A stretch of DNA of 64,000 nucleotides, taken from NCBI RefSeq assembly GCF_018918285.1, contig NZ_JAHLQF010000004.1, positions 310,001 to 374,000 of the forward strand. The letters are read 5' to 3'. Of the stretch, positions 1 through 8,833 are shown one piece after another. Both the position numbers and the translations under genes were made by a program. Source of the DNA: Clostridium mobile. Its GTDB lineage: Bacteria; Bacillota; Clostridia; Clostridiales; Clostridiaceae. The notes under the pieces are model-generated. The model did not search any database, had not been told where the DNA came from, and was given only the letters and a program-made list of their open reading frames with translations. Positions within the stretch are counted from its first letter, which is position 1, and each line of letters begins with the position of its first letter.

Positions 1-187
1 TATTACTACCAATTTCTACTCTATCTTTATTAACTTTATACCCTTGCGACCTTCTTAAATTACCCGTATCTACTGGTGTATTCATCTGCGATTCTGCTGT
101 TACAAGTTTACCTATTTCCTCTAATGCCTTAATTAAGTTATTATTTATGGATTCTTTAGCTTTATCAAATTTCTTTTCAAATTTCAT
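1..187 (-). CDS. HK97 gp10-like head-tail/tail completion protein (partial)
   Basis: Minus-strand frame open from the ATG at 187 to the window edge, so the C-terminus is missing. The visible 62 residues begin MKFEKKFDKAKESI and contain TPVDTGNLRRS, a hallmark of the HK97 gp10 family that acts in head-tail joining or tail completion. The start overlaps the end of the upstream head-closure gene by 11 bases, as in compact phage structural operons. The motif and position support the assignment; the exact role within the family is inferred. Confidence 0.75.
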   Translation of the reverse strand, partial: MKFEKKFDKAKESINNNLIKALEEIGKLVTAESQMNTPVDTGNLRRSQGYKVNKDRVEIGSN

Positions 188-479
188 TTAACATCACCTC
201 AATATAATCATCCCATTCAATTATTTTTACTATGTCATATGACTTGTTTTTGTATTTAATAAAATTAGTATTAATATTTATATCTTCTAAATCCATAAAC
301 ATTCTCTTGGTGCAATTAATAGTAAATCCATAGTCTTTTTTAGCTTCTTCACTAGAATATGGTTGTATATCTACCATAGTAGTTTTAATTAGTACTGGTT
401 TAGCTTCTATAATTTGCCCTATATTATTTTTGTTAGATACACTCCTTCTCCATATTTCAATTTCCTTATTATAAAACAT
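177..479 (-). CDS. phage head closure / head-tail adaptor protein
   Basis: 100-residue protein in the head-tail connector region, between a connector protein and a gp10-like protein. It has the size and mostly beta composition of SPP1 gp16-type stopper or head-closure proteins: an N-terminal EIEIWRR strand, a central VDIQPYSSEEAKKDYG segment and a C-terminal YDIVKIIEWDDYIEVML strand. Such proteins seal the portal channel after packaging and form the interface to the tail. The family is inferred from gene order and size rather than from a diagnostic residue. The stop overlaps the next start. Confidence 0.65.
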   Translation of the reverse strand: MFYNKEIEIWRRSVSNKNNIGQIIEAKPVLIKTTMVDIQPYSSEEAKKDYGFTINCTKRMFMDLEDININTNFIKYKNKSYDIVKIIEWDDYIEVMLNEI

Positions 480-483
480 ATTG

Positions 484-801
484 TTACCACATCCTTATAT
501 ATGGTGTGGGTAGTAAATTAGCCACACTATCGGTAATAATAAAAGCAGTATTATCTGCATATGCTACACTTCTAGCACCTTGTGTCATGGATTTTATATT
601 TTTATTATCTTTGAAATTATAACCATTTACTACTATATCAATTATCGCATCTGAAAAATTGGTTTGGATATACTCTACAGTAAAAGCAGAATTATTAAGA
701 TAGTTTTGTATTAGAGTTATTGCTTTCCTTATATATATATTTAAGTTTGAATCTTTAGAGTTATCTTGTATATTTAATAATGTTTTTATATCTTCTAACA
801 T
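484..801 (-). CDS. phage head-tail connector (gp6/gp15-like)
   Basis: 105-residue mostly helical protein starting MLEDIKTLLNIQD and ending with QGARSVAYAD...LLPTPYIRMW. A C-terminal 'QGxRSVxY...LLPxPYIRMW' pattern is typical of Firmicutes phage head-tail connector proteins that dock under the portal ring. It lies just downstream of the major capsid gene and 4 bases upstream of the head-closure gene, the canonical order. Start ATG at 801 follows a good AAAGGAGGGA ribosome site. Confidence 0.7.
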   Translation of the reverse strand: MLEDIKTLLNIQDNSKDSNLNIYIRKAITLIQNYLNNSAFTVEYIQTNFSDAIIDIVVNGYNFKDNKNIKSMTQGARSVAYADNTAFIITDSVANLLPTPYIRMW

Positions 802-853
802 TTAATTGTTCCCTCCTTTAATTAAGTTAAGAGGGAAATTAATCCCTCTTTGA

Positions 854-1663
854 TTAGGCTAGTGCTATTGTATAATTTAATACTGCTATAGCCTCTGGTC
901 TTAAAACTACAGAGTCATAAACTGCTAAACCTCTTATACCATCAGCAAAAGCAGTTTGCAACCTCATAGCCTCTAATTCATCAATTTGCTTTGCATAACC
1001 TGTAGCACTCTTATGTAAAGCTACTACTTTATTTGTAGGTACTTCTTCAGATATAATAACTGTCATACCATTAATTTTTGCGTTATTTACTATACCATTA
1101 GCTAATACCTCTGGATTCCTAGTAAATCTATCATCTTTTTGTAATAGATTTAAGAAATCATTATTTATTACTACATATCTATCATTCATTGGCACTTTGT
1201 TTTTTCCTAGCAAAGTTCCTAGGTCAACTATGCAGTCATAGGCTTCAGATACCTTTGCAATAGATTTTGCTGTTGTTTTCGTTGGGTAGTTACCTGTTTT
1301 AACTCCAGCAACTGCTTTCCCTAGCACATATCCATCTATAGTTTCTGATAGCACTGCACCATGTTCACTAGTTGTAGAAGTCATTACATCTGCAACTAAT
1401 TGAGCCTTGTCTACATCATCTAAACTAAATGCAAAATACTTTTTCTGTCCAAAAGTCATTTCAACTGGTGTTGTTGTAATTTCATCCCATGCAATTGTAC
1501 CTGTATAATCTTTTAGACTTCCTGCTCCTACTCTGTTAAATATAATTTTATCTCCATTTTTATCTGAAGGTTTAGTAGTTATTGTATCTGCTACAGATAC
1601 AGAGTGAAAATTAGATAATAAAGCTCCTTCCCATAAAGTTTTCTTAAAATTTGCTACTGCCAT
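854..1663 (-). CDS. major capsid protein
   Basis: 269-residue protein in the major capsid position, directly after the scaffold gene. It starts MAVANFKKTLWEGALLSNF and contains RVGAGSLKDYTG, a segment WDEITTTPVEMTFGQKKYF and a C-terminal RGLAVYDSVVLRPEAIAVL, features shared with N4-gp56/P22-coat-like members of the HK97 fold. It would form the icosahedral shell. GC content is slightly higher than in neighbours, as is usual for highly expressed capsid genes. Ribosome site is GTGAGGTAATTAT before ATG. No prohead protease is seen here; a separate scaffold gene is present instead. Confidence 0.85.
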   Translation of the reverse strand: MAVANFKKTLWEGALLSNFHSVSVADTITTKPSDKNGDKIIFNRVGAGSLKDYTGTIAWDEITTTPVEMTFGQKKYFAFSLDDVDKAQLVADVMTSTTSEHGAVLSETIDGYVLGKAVAGVKTGNYPTKTTAKSIAKVSEAYDCIVDLGTLLGKNKVPMNDRYVVINNDFLNLLQKDDRFTRNPEVLANGIVNNAKINGMTVIISEEVPTNKVVALHKSATGYAKQIDELEAMRLQTAFADGIRGLAVYDSVVLRPEAIAVLNYTIALA

Positions 1664-1701
1664 ATATAATTACCTCACTTTTTTAATATTATAGTACTTT
1701 C

Positions 1702-1768
1702 TTTAATGTCTAAGTCTAAAGACATTATTTTTAATACAATAAAACAAGATAGGCTATTTAGCTATCTT
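1702..1768 (-). terminator. two hairpins between scaffold and capsid genes
   Basis: One hairpin pairs TAATGTCT (1704-1711) with AGACATTA (1720-1727). A second pairs AAGATAG (1746-1752) with CTATCTT (1762-1768) and overlaps the last codons of the scaffold gene; on the minus strand it is followed by TGTTTTATT. They may be leaky terminators or mRNA-stability elements that raise capsid mRNA relative to scaffold. Confidence 0.4.
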
Positions 1769-2371
1769 TGAAAATGCTTCAGCTATTTGTGTTGAAGTCA
1801 TATTATCTGCATTTTTAAGTAGATCTTCGTATGTTGTTACATCATTTCCCCCTCCATTATTTGGTGGAGTATATGAGTTACCTTTTAATCTTTCTGCAAC
1901 CAAAGTTTCCATAGAAGTATTAAACACACTTTCCAACTTTTCAATATTTTCAATCGTACTTTCTTCATTCTCTCCTATTAAATAATCAATCAATTCAATA
2001 GGTAACTTTTTATCCGTTGCTATTTTAATAGCCTTGTTGGTTAAATCTTTTCTAAGACTCTCCTTTTGCATTTTCTCTATTTCAACTTTTAATTTAGCTA
2101 ACTCTGTATCTTTTGGATCTTGCTGTGGAAATCTCTTTTCGATCTCTTCATTTATCAACTTTTCAAGATTATTTGTTTTAAAAGTATCAATTCCTTTAGC
2201 TAAATGCTTATCTTTCTCACTATCTAAAAAAGCTGTAAAATCCTTATCGTTGGTTAACTTTTCTTTAAATACCTCTAAAGTTGGTTCAACCTTAAAACTA
2301 TTTAAATATGTTCTAACTTCTACATTTTCTTTATTTTCTTCTAACCATTTTTTAATCTCTTCTAAATTCAT
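1754..2371 (-). CDS. phage scaffolding protein (DUF4355-like)
   Basis: 205-residue highly charged protein, largely helical and lysine/glutamate rich, starting MNLEEIKKWLEENKENVEV, with a predicted coiled coil around residues 75-140 (FPQQDPKDTELAKLKVEIEKMQ and following). A flexible SYTPPNNGGGND linker precedes a short C-terminal helix. These are features of the DUF4355 scaffold family encoded immediately upstream of capsid genes in Firmicutes siphophages. It would template prohead assembly and exit before packaging. Ribosome site CAGGAGGTAAATATTA. Confidence 0.8.
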   Translation of the reverse strand: MNLEEIKKWLEENKENVEVRTYLNSFKVEPTLEVFKEKLTNDKDFTAFLDSEKDKHLAKGIDTFKTNNLEKLINEEIEKRFPQQDPKDTELAKLKVEIEKMQKESLRKDLTNKAIKIATDKKLPIELIDYLIGENEESTIENIEKLESVFNTSMETLVAERLKGNSYTPPNNGGGNDVTTYEDLLKNADNMTSTQIAEAFSKIAK

Positions 2372-2441
2372 TAATATTTACCTCCTGTCAGCCCCTCTAA
2401 CCTTAGTGACTAGAGACGCGGTTTAATTTTAACAATAAAAA

Positions 2442-2462
2442 AAGACATCTATTTAATGTCTT
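2442..2462 (-). terminator. intrinsic terminator after minor head gene
   Basis: Minus-strand stem AAGACAT / ATGTCTT with a 7-base loop, followed by seven T residues (2436-2442). It overlaps the last codons of the minor head gene, so some transcripts should stop before the scaffold-capsid genes. Confidence 0.6.
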
Positions 2463-3324
2463 GTTGTTCTAACCATTCCTTATAATTTATATAAGGGATA
2501 TATTCTTTTGTAATATTATCTTTTCTAACCTTTGGTTTCCAACCCTTAAAAGGAATGTTTATATAACAACTCCTACAAAAAGGATGTGCTGGTAAACTAG
2601 GTTTATTAGGGTCATTAATTTTATATCTTTTCCCATCATGCTCCCTACAGAACTTACTTGTAGCATTATCTAAGGTTGAAGTATACATTTGTTCTTCAAT
2701 ACTATGATCTTCAGCAAAAACATCGTTAACCTGATTTTGGCATCTTGCAGTTTCAGTTTGTACTAACCTTCTTGTATTAAAAGCATTTTGATTGAATCTA
2801 TCCTTAATTACATTATTAATTTTATTTACATTAGTTTTACCTTGAAGAAACCTCTCAATTTCAAGGTTTAAGGTCTTTTCTAAGTCTTTTTTATTAGTCC
2901 AAAGCCTATCAGACCATAACTCTCCATCAATAGCCGTATCAACTATGCTCTTTATCTGCTTATCAGTTATTTTTTGAAGCTTAAAATCCAATCCAATGTT
3001 AAGTATATACGTGCTAGAATAATATTTATCTTCAGTAGCTTCCTCAAGTATGTTATTTATAATAGTTTTTTCTTTTTTAAATTCATCTATGGCTATATTA
3101 GATATTAGCTTACTAAAATCACTTCTAAGCTTTAATTTTTCAGCACCTTTAAGAAATAATTTACTATCTAAAATTGTATAAACTAATAAGACCTGACCTA
3201 TCTTAGACAATAATTCTTCTCTATGTTTTACCTGTATTTTATAAGCTTCCTTAGATTTTTCGTCAGCTTTATTGAATCCCTCTTCGGTAAATTGTAGGTT
3301 TAGCTGTTCGTATAACTTATCCAT
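2449..3324 (-). CDS. phage minor head protein (SPP1 gp7 family)
   Basis: 291-residue protein. The C-terminal half contains NAFNTRRLVQTETARCQNQVNDVFAED and then a Cys/His-rich block (DNATSKFCREHDGKRY...PAHPFCRSCYINI), the diagnostic SPP1 gp7 / Mu gpF 'minor head protein' pattern, with C, H and C residues suited to metal binding. These proteins associate with the portal inside the prohead and are needed for DNA delivery. The start overlaps the portal gene end by 8 bases, a normal portal-minor head coupling. Confidence 0.85.
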   Translation of the reverse strand: MDKLYEQLNLQFTEEGFNKADEKSKEAYKIQVKHREELLSKIGQVLLVYTILDSKLFLKGAEKLKLRSDFSKLISNIAIDEFKKEKTIINNILEEATEDKYYSSTYILNIGLDFKLQKITDKQIKSIVDTAIDGELWSDRLWTNKKDLEKTLNLEIERFLQGKTNVNKINNVIKDRFNQNAFNTRRLVQTETARCQNQVNDVFAEDHSIEEQMYTSTLDNATSKFCREHDGKRYKINDPNKPSLPAHPFCRSCYINIPFKGWKPKVRKDNITKEYIPYINYKEWLEQQDIK

Positions 3325-4588
3325 TTACAACACCATCCAATAAGGATTGTCCTTGTAATAATTCCTCTTGTTCAGATTTAAGTTGCTTTATTTCAGCATC
3401 ACTATTTTCTATAAAGGATAGTTGAGATAATGCTGTTCTGAGTGATATTTTATCTCCAAGTTGGCTAATTATTTGACTCATCATTAGATCGTCGCTTGGA
3501 ATTACGCTATTGAACTTTATAGCAATGCTTCTATAGTTATAATCCTTATTTTTTAATATCTTTAAATACATAAATAAGAATTTAATTCTGCTAACTATTA
3601 CATTCATAAGTGCTTTATTGTTAAGTTTAGTTTTTTGCTCAAGGTTAATTAATCTACTTCTTAAAGCTAAACTTGAAGTATTACTCTGCATACGCTCTTG
3701 ATTATTAATATGGAAACTTAATTGATACATTTTATCTTCAAGTGTTTCAAGCATTAATTTTTGGTATTCTGCATTAAGATTTTTTAATAGCCAATTTAAG
3801 TCAGCATCTTTTGAATTAGGTAAATTAGCGAATCTATACTTTTTTAGTTTTTCTATCTGTTCTGCATCAAGTTGAAAGCCCTTGCCTTTTAATATTGCCG
3901 CTCTAGTATTGGTTATCTCATTTACTCCATCTGAACTAATAATAGAAAATCCATTTTGTATATCAATTATATCATTGAAAAGTGTATCTTTTTCCAATTC
4001 TTCGGATAGTATACCTATTGATACAGGCACTTGTCCAAAAATATGAGTATCAGCTTTTTTTATTTCTTTAAAATCAGAGTTAAAATGTAATATTTGATTC
4101 TCTGTATAGATATCAATATATGTATTATTATCAAATTTTAAGTTGTATATATGCATAAAGTATAATATGTTCCCAAAGTCATCTGAATAAACATAACCAT
4201 TGCGAGGTGTTATTACTTTACTATTAAATTGACCATCTTTACCGATGTAGTACAATTCATATACGGTACCATACAAAAGCATATTTTTCATTAATTGAGC
4301 ATCATGGTTTTTATCCCAGTGATACATATAGTATTCTATCTCTTGAACAATATTATTGTCATTTGTTTTACTTACATAACTTAGTGGTGTTCCCACAGAA
4401 TAGGCAACCTCTTCTTTTAAAAATTTTTTGAGATAGTTAAAATTCATTTTATGGCTCTCTTGATATTCCATGGCACTATACTTTCTTATAACATCAGAGT
4501 CACCTACATAATATTGATACATTTTATCATATTTACCTTTGTTTAATTTAAAGTCATCATAGCACTTTTTTAATAATCCTATATTCAA
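3317..4588 (-). CDS. phage portal protein (SPP1 gp6 family)
   Basis: 423-residue protein following the large terminase. It starts MNIGLLKKCYDDFKLNKGKYDKMYQYYVGD and shows the SPP1-type portal layout: an N-terminal YYxGD segment, a long beta-rich middle (YIGKDGQFNSKVITPRNGYVYSDDFGNILY), a GQVPVSIG motif and a C-terminal helical crown/stem with NSVIPSDD. Portal dodecamers form the DNA entry vertex and bind terminase. The length is slightly under the usual 450-500 residues but the pattern is complete. Confidence 0.88.
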   Translation of the reverse strand: MNIGLLKKCYDDFKLNKGKYDKMYQYYVGDSDVIRKYSAMEYQESHKMNFNYLKKFLKEEVAYSVGTPLSYVSKTNDNNIVQEIEYYMYHWDKNHDAQLMKNMLLYGTVYELYYIGKDGQFNSKVITPRNGYVYSDDFGNILYFMHIYNLKFDNNTYIDIYTENQILHFNSDFKEIKKADTHIFGQVPVSIGILSEELEKDTLFNDIIDIQNGFSIISSDGVNEITNTRAAILKGKGFQLDAEQIEKLKKYRFANLPNSKDADLNWLLKNLNAEYQKLMLETLEDKMYQLSFHINNQERMQSNTSSLALRSRLINLEQKTKLNNKALMNVIVSRIKFLFMYLKILKNKDYNYRSIAIKFNSVIPSDDLMMSQIISQLGDKISLRTALSQLSFIENSDAEIKQLKSEQEELLQGQSLLDGVVNG

Positions 4589-4604
4589 AAACTCACCTAC
4601 TTCC

Positions 4605-6338
4605 CTATAATCCTAATTTTCTTATATCGAATATTTGTAATTTACCTGTCACTTCTATAGTATCAAGCCTATTACTAGCCTCTGCTACACAGTCTATAAA
4701 ATCATCATGTAAAGTATATAATTGACCTTGGAAATCCATCATCTGCTCGATAGCTTCTTTCATAACTCTCTCTTTATCAAAGATAATTCTTCCGTTATTA
4801 ATAGCATCAACTACTGTAGATATTTTTTCATCTTTATTTTTCTTTTGCATTTCATTTATAAACTCAAATTGTCTATTTCTTAATTCTTCATCTTTGGATA
4901 TTTCTTCTTTTAACTTGTCTAAATCTAATCCCATATAAGTATTTTTTTCTATAACTATATGAGTTATATCATCAAAGTCCTTTAATATATCACATATGTG
5001 ATTTATATACTCTTCAAAGCTGATAAAGTGTAATATTTCACCTTTTCTTACATATTTAAAATTATTATCTGCTAGGCTTTCTACTACAAATGCAAAATAG
5101 TCACCCTTTTTCTTATTTTTTATTCCAGCAGGGTCTACATTTAATATAGTCTTGGTAAAATCATGCTCTTCTATTTCTTCTGTAGTTTCTGTCCTATTAG
5201 ATTTAAACCATTTTTCACCTATAGAAGTCGCATCATTCATCAGCTCAGACATAAAGGAAACTCTATTTTCCCAATAAGGAATAGCTAAATCATTAAAGCA
5301 ATCCCATTTTTCTTCCCACAAAACAGGGAATTTCATTTCTTCATAATGTTCCCCATAGAATTGCTTAGCTTCTTCTTTAGGATTATCAACTTTATCATCA
5401 AAATAGATTTTCTTACATTTTAGCCATAGATCAGATTCAAAAATATCATCTACAGTTTGTTCTGGATTTAAAATAATCGCCCTTTTTAAAATAGTGCAGT
5501 AATCATTATTCCTACTTAATCTACTAACTAAGCAATCTTTATGTAATACTGTTCCAATGTTAATAATTTTAGTAGCAGATTTTATTTTTTTACCATTTCT
5601 AAAAACTGCTTTATCTCCTACTTGTTCAATTTCCTTAGTCCATCTATTATATTTCTTATCTCTTGCATCTTCTGTTAATATATCTTTTTCATCCTGGTAA
5701 TCATCCGCAATTACAACTGTAGGTCTTACTCCCTTAAAGTTAGCACCTCTAACGGAAGATGCTGAACCAACTGCTCTTATATACATACCATTTGTAAATT
5801 CAATTTCATTGGCATTAACTTTAAATTTCTTATTATCCATGAGTTGACCAAAATTATCAATTATTATTTTATTTTCTTTAAATACTTTTTTTATGGAGTC
5901 TACAAATTGAGTAGCATCATCGTCTTTTTTAGCTCCTATAAGAGTAAATTTAGATTTTTTATATGCAATTAGCCATATACTAATTGCTAGATCAAATATA
6001 GTTGTTTTTGCAAAACCTCTTGGACAAATTATATTAACCTTATCATGTATATCATTTACAAAAGTATCATTTGCTATATCCCATAAACCGTAATGATCTT
6101 TACTTAATTCTCTTGCTTCATTTGTATCTTTAACTACAAAAATATCTTGGAGGTAATATAAACAGAAGAAGGCAATATCTTTTTCTCCTAAAGCTCTTGC
6201 AATTTGTGATAATTTTGTAGAATTATTTTTTATAGTGTTTATTGCCGCTGTTTCTCCATAGTGTTTTGATAGGTATTTTTTTAATATATATGTATTGTAT
6301 TGCTTTTCGCTTAATTGTAAGTTATCAATATAAACCAA
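4605..6338 (-). CDS. phage terminase large subunit
   Basis: 577-residue DNA-packaging motor. Residues near 100 carry a deviant Walker A, CPRGFAKTT; PTVVIADDYQDEKD is the Walker B/catalytic carboxylate; SASSVRGANFKG is the arginine-containing segment typical of phage terminases. The C-terminal nuclease domain begins ILNVDPAGIKNKKKGDYFA and ends with DFIDCVAEA, giving the acidic residues of the RNase H-like fold. I chose the TTG at 6338 because GGGGGTGATAATAAA lies just before it; an upstream ATG at 6356 would put the ribosome site inside the coding region. Confidence 0.9.
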   Translation of the reverse strand: MVYIDNLQLSEKQYNTYILKKYLSKHYGETAAINTIKNNSTKLSQIARALGEKDIAFFCLYYLQDIFVVKDTNEARELSKDHYGLWDIANDTFVNDIHDKVNIICPRGFAKTTIFDLAISIWLIAYKKSKFTLIGAKKDDDATQFVDSIKKVFKENKIIIDNFGQLMDNKKFKVNANEIEFTNGMYIRAVGSASSVRGANFKGVRPTVVIADDYQDEKDILTEDARDKKYNRWTKEIEQVGDKAVFRNGKKIKSATKIINIGTVLHKDCLVSRLSRNNDYCTILKRAIILNPEQTVDDIFESDLWLKCKKIYFDDKVDNPKEEAKQFYGEHYEEMKFPVLWEEKWDCFNDLAIPYWENRVSFMSELMNDATSIGEKWFKSNRTETTEEIEEHDFTKTILNVDPAGIKNKKKGDYFAFVVESLADNNFKYVRKGEILHFISFEEYINHICDILKDFDDITHIVIEKNTYMGLDLDKLKEEISKDEELRNRQFEFINEMQKKNKDEKISTVVDAINNGRIIFDKERVMKEAIEQMMDFQGQLYTLHDDFIDCVAEASNRLDTIEVTGKLQIFDIRKLGL

Positions 6339-6452
6339 TTTTATTATCACCCCCATTTTTGAAAGTTAAAAATATAATATAATTTTTTATAGCTTATCGC
6401 CCCTCTTTTTCATTTTTCATTTTTAGAAGGTAGGCGGCTTATTTATAGACAT

Positions 6453-6484
6453 AAAAAAAAGAAGATAGTTTAATTACTACCTTC
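6453..6484 (-). terminator. intrinsic terminator after short recombinase gene
   Basis: Minus-strand stem GAAGGTAG / CTATCTTC (one G-T pair), 8-base loop, followed by eight T residues. It overlaps the 3' end of the recombinase gene and separates it from large terminase. Confidence 0.65.
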
Positions 6485-7049
6485 TAAAATTCTTTAATGC
6501 ATCTTCATATTCATCATCTACGATATGCGTATATATCATTGTTGTACTTAAATCACTGTGCCCCAAAGCCTTCTGTACCAATCTTATATTCTTCGTAGCT
6601 CTTAATAAATCTGTAGCATATGTATGACGTAGTGTGTGTGGACTTATACTCTTAGTTATACCAGCTTTAGTTGCATATGTGTCTATCATTCTCCTAATAC
6701 CTCTATCATCTAATTGTTTCTTAGTATTAGTTACAAATACATATTCACATATATCTAATTTATCAGCCTGTTTAATTCTATACTCCCTTAATATTTCAAG
6801 TATATCCTCACCTATCCATACTATTCTATCCTTACCGCCCTTTCCTTGTACTACTTTTAATTGTCCTGTAGTTAAATTAATATCCTTCCATTTAAGATTA
6901 ATCATTTCGGATAATCTTAATCCAGTATTTAAAAATAATTGTATCATTACTTTATTTCTATAACTATTAAAATATCTTATATTAAATACATTTACTAGTT
7001 GTTTTTGTTCTTCACTTGTTAAAAACTCAGGTATTTTTCTTTTACCCAT
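6477..7049 (-). CDS. short tyrosine recombinase (catalytic domain only)
   Basis: 190-residue protein from ATG 7049 (AGAGGTGTTATTT ribosome site). It has the complete tyrosine recombinase active site: R45 in GLRLSE, K73 in KGGK, H138-x-x-R141 in HTLRHTY, H164 in GHSD and nucleophile Y173 in MIYTH. It has almost no N-terminal core-binding domain, which full integrases need, so it resembles short XerC/D-like or plasmid resolvase-type proteins. It sits between the small and large terminase genes and has its own terminator and a nearby inverted repeat (7073-7098), so it is probably a separate unit from the 26 kb integrase. It may resolve genome multimers or control an inversion. Confidence 0.8.
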   Translation of the reverse strand: MGKRKIPEFLTSEEQKQLVNVFNIRYFNSYRNKVMIQLFLNTGLRLSEMINLKWKDINLTTGQLKVVQGKGGKDRIVWIGEDILEILREYRIKQADKLDICEYVFVTNTKKQLDDRGIRRMIDTYATKAGITKSISPHTLRHTYATDLLRATKNIRLVQKALGHSDLSTTMIYTHIVDDEYEDALKNFRR

Positions 7050-7072
7050 AAATAACACCTCTTTATACTTTT

Positions 7073-7098
7073 TACCCTATAATATGTATTTTAGGGTA
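7073..7098. promoter_or_regulatory. inverted repeat, candidate recombinase site
   Basis: Arms TACCCTATAAT (7073-7083) and ATTTTAGGGTA (7088-7098) match at 10 of 11 positions around a 4-base centre, 24 bases upstream of the short recombinase start. A third partial copy, AGGGTATTATTCAC, occurs at 7093-7106 and again at 7153-7166. The size resembles Xer/dif-type sites, but it could instead be an operator. Confidence 0.45.
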
Positions 7099-7188
7099 TT
7101 ATTCACTTATATTTATAGTATACATGATAGATATATAAAACTCAAGTATAAAAGGGTATTATTCACATTAAAATCTTTATTTCATTAA

Positions 7189-7605
7189 CTATTTAGCTTT
7201 TGTATCTAATTCTATAACATTATTAAATTCTAAAATTGTTTCATCTAAATCAAATTTTTCTTCTTTTTCCTTATCCTCTGTTACATCCGCAACCTTGCTT
7301 GTTGGTGTACCGTATATCCTATTCAACAGATATTGCAGATTCTCACTTCTTATCTTTTCAGATTTACTTGTTAATGCTAATTTCTTTATTTCTTCTACTA
7401 AAATATCTACGGATTGAGTTAACTTCTTTTCAGCCTGACTTTTCATCTCTGTTAAGCATTTGTTAATGCCAGCCTTTACATCCTTACTATCTAAATCTGC
7501 ATATATTGTATTTCTACTAACACCACATACCTTAGCAATATTAGTAACCGTCTCACCTTGAGCATATAAATCTATAACCTTTAATTGTCTATCATTTAAT
7601 GCCAA
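7189..7605 (-). CDS. putative phage terminase small subunit
   Basis: About 138 residues from a TTG at 7605 preceded by GTGAGGAG (upstream GTG starts at 7635 and 7614 are possible). It begins with a helix-turn-helix region ALNDRQLKVIDLYAQGETVTNIAKVCGVSRNTIYADL, followed by a helical segment with LLNRIYGTPTSK and an acidic tail. This layout, with an N-terminal DNA-binding HTH and C-terminal oligomerisation helices, is that of phBC6A51-type small terminase subunits, which recognise the packaging site. It lies upstream of large terminase but is separated from it by the short recombinase gene, which is unusual. Confidence 0.6.
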   Translation of the reverse strand: MALNDRQLKVIDLYAQGETVTNIAKVCGVSRNTIYADLDSKDVKAGINKCLTEMKSQAEKKLTQSVDILVEEIKKLALTSKSEKIRSENLQYLLNRIYGTPTSKVADVTEDKEKEEKFDLDETILEFNNVIELDTKAK

Positions 7606-7746
7606 TCTCCTCACTTCCTCTCTTAACAACCTCACATTACTTCAAGTATTTTTACTTTACACTACATATTATTAATATTTAACTTTCTTTGACCTTTAAA
7701 AAATAAAAATGCTTAGTTTTATATTCAAGCATTCTTTATTCTTCAT

Positions 7747-8697
7747 TTATTTAGTTGTATTTTCAATATCATAGTCAAGTACTTCTTTTAGATTATATAA
7801 ATAACCTAAAATTGCTATACATTTATTACTATTAGTCTTATTATTATACTTAATATCTAATCCATGTATGACTCCATGCCTATTGAACGTTGAATAAATT
7901 TTATTTTTTTCATAATAACAATTTATATTATCAGTGTTAATTACTAATGAATGTAATATTTCTAAAGGATAATAATTAATTGCGTACCATAGATCTTCTT
8001 TATTTTTATCAATATTATTCTCTTTAAATATTTTTTCTAACGATTGTTTAGTTTTTGGCTCACTTTTCCTTCTGATTTTCGAATAAATACTTTCTCCTAA
8101 TATTTCTCTACTAATACCTTCTATTTGTGTCAACATAGTTGGTATACTAAGTGTATATAGTTTTTGCTTATGAGCATTATACGCATCTTGAATTATCTCA
8201 AAACGTTCTGGAAATACATCTATTAAGTTATTAATTATCTTCTCAGAATTTTCTTCAACAACTTCATTCATAAAATCATCAATAGTTTCTATATATTCTT
8301 CCTTATTATTTTTCAAATCTGAATTTATCAAATCATATATATCTCCTAATCCTCTGATAGTATAATCCATTAAATTATAAAAATACCAACCAAACTTTGA
8401 AAACTCATTATGAATTTTTCTAGTTTTTTCAGGTGCTTCTGCTAAAATCTTAGCTATTTTATCTTTATTAGAAATAAATTCATCCATTGGTCTCCTATAT
8501 TTTAGAAATTCGTAATTCACTCCAGTGATCATAGATTGAATAATTTTAACAACACTAGCTAATTTAGCACTACATTCCTTAATACTTTCCTGACTTGAAC
8601 TATTTAAACCCTGTTTTGGAATTTCATCTAGTGAGCCTATTTTTATAGTTCTTTTTGTAAATTTTATACCTTGAGAAATACTTTTTATTTCATTCAC
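7747..8697 (-). CDS. uncharacterised protein with HEPN-like R-x4-H motif
   Basis: 316 residues, GTG start with GGAGGTG ribosome site. Not recognised as a named family. The helical C-terminus contains FNRHGVIHGLDIKYNNKTNS (R273 to H278), the R-x4-H arrangement and following polar pattern seen in HEPN-type domains, several of which are RNases in abortive-infection systems. Such FNRHxxxHG segments also occur in proteins of unknown role. It sits alone between the terminase genes and small membrane-protein genes, where phages carry accessory genes. A superinfection-exclusion or host-defence role is an inference only. Confidence 0.4.
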   Translation of the reverse strand: MNEIKSISQGIKFTKRTIKIGSLDEIPKQGLNSSSQESIKECSAKLASVVKIIQSMITGVNYEFLKYRRPMDEFISNKDKIAKILAEAPEKTRKIHNEFSKFGWYFYNLMDYTIRGLGDIYDLINSDLKNNKEEYIETIDDFMNEVVEENSEKIINNLIDVFPERFEIIQDAYNAHKQKLYTLSIPTMLTQIEGISREILGESIYSKIRRKSEPKTKQSLEKIFKENNIDKNKEDLWYAINYYPLEILHSLVINTDNINCYYEKNKIYSTFNRHGVIHGLDIKYNNKTNSNKCIAILGYLYNLKEVLDYDIENTTK

Positions 8698-8833
8698 AAA
8701 AACACCTCCATAATTTTACTTATAAGGGTATTGTAACATATATTGAAATTTATCAAAATGTCATCAACAGATCAGAAATAATCTATAGCTAAATCAGTCA
8801 AAACTATTTTGTAATAAGGTAAGATTTTAATTT

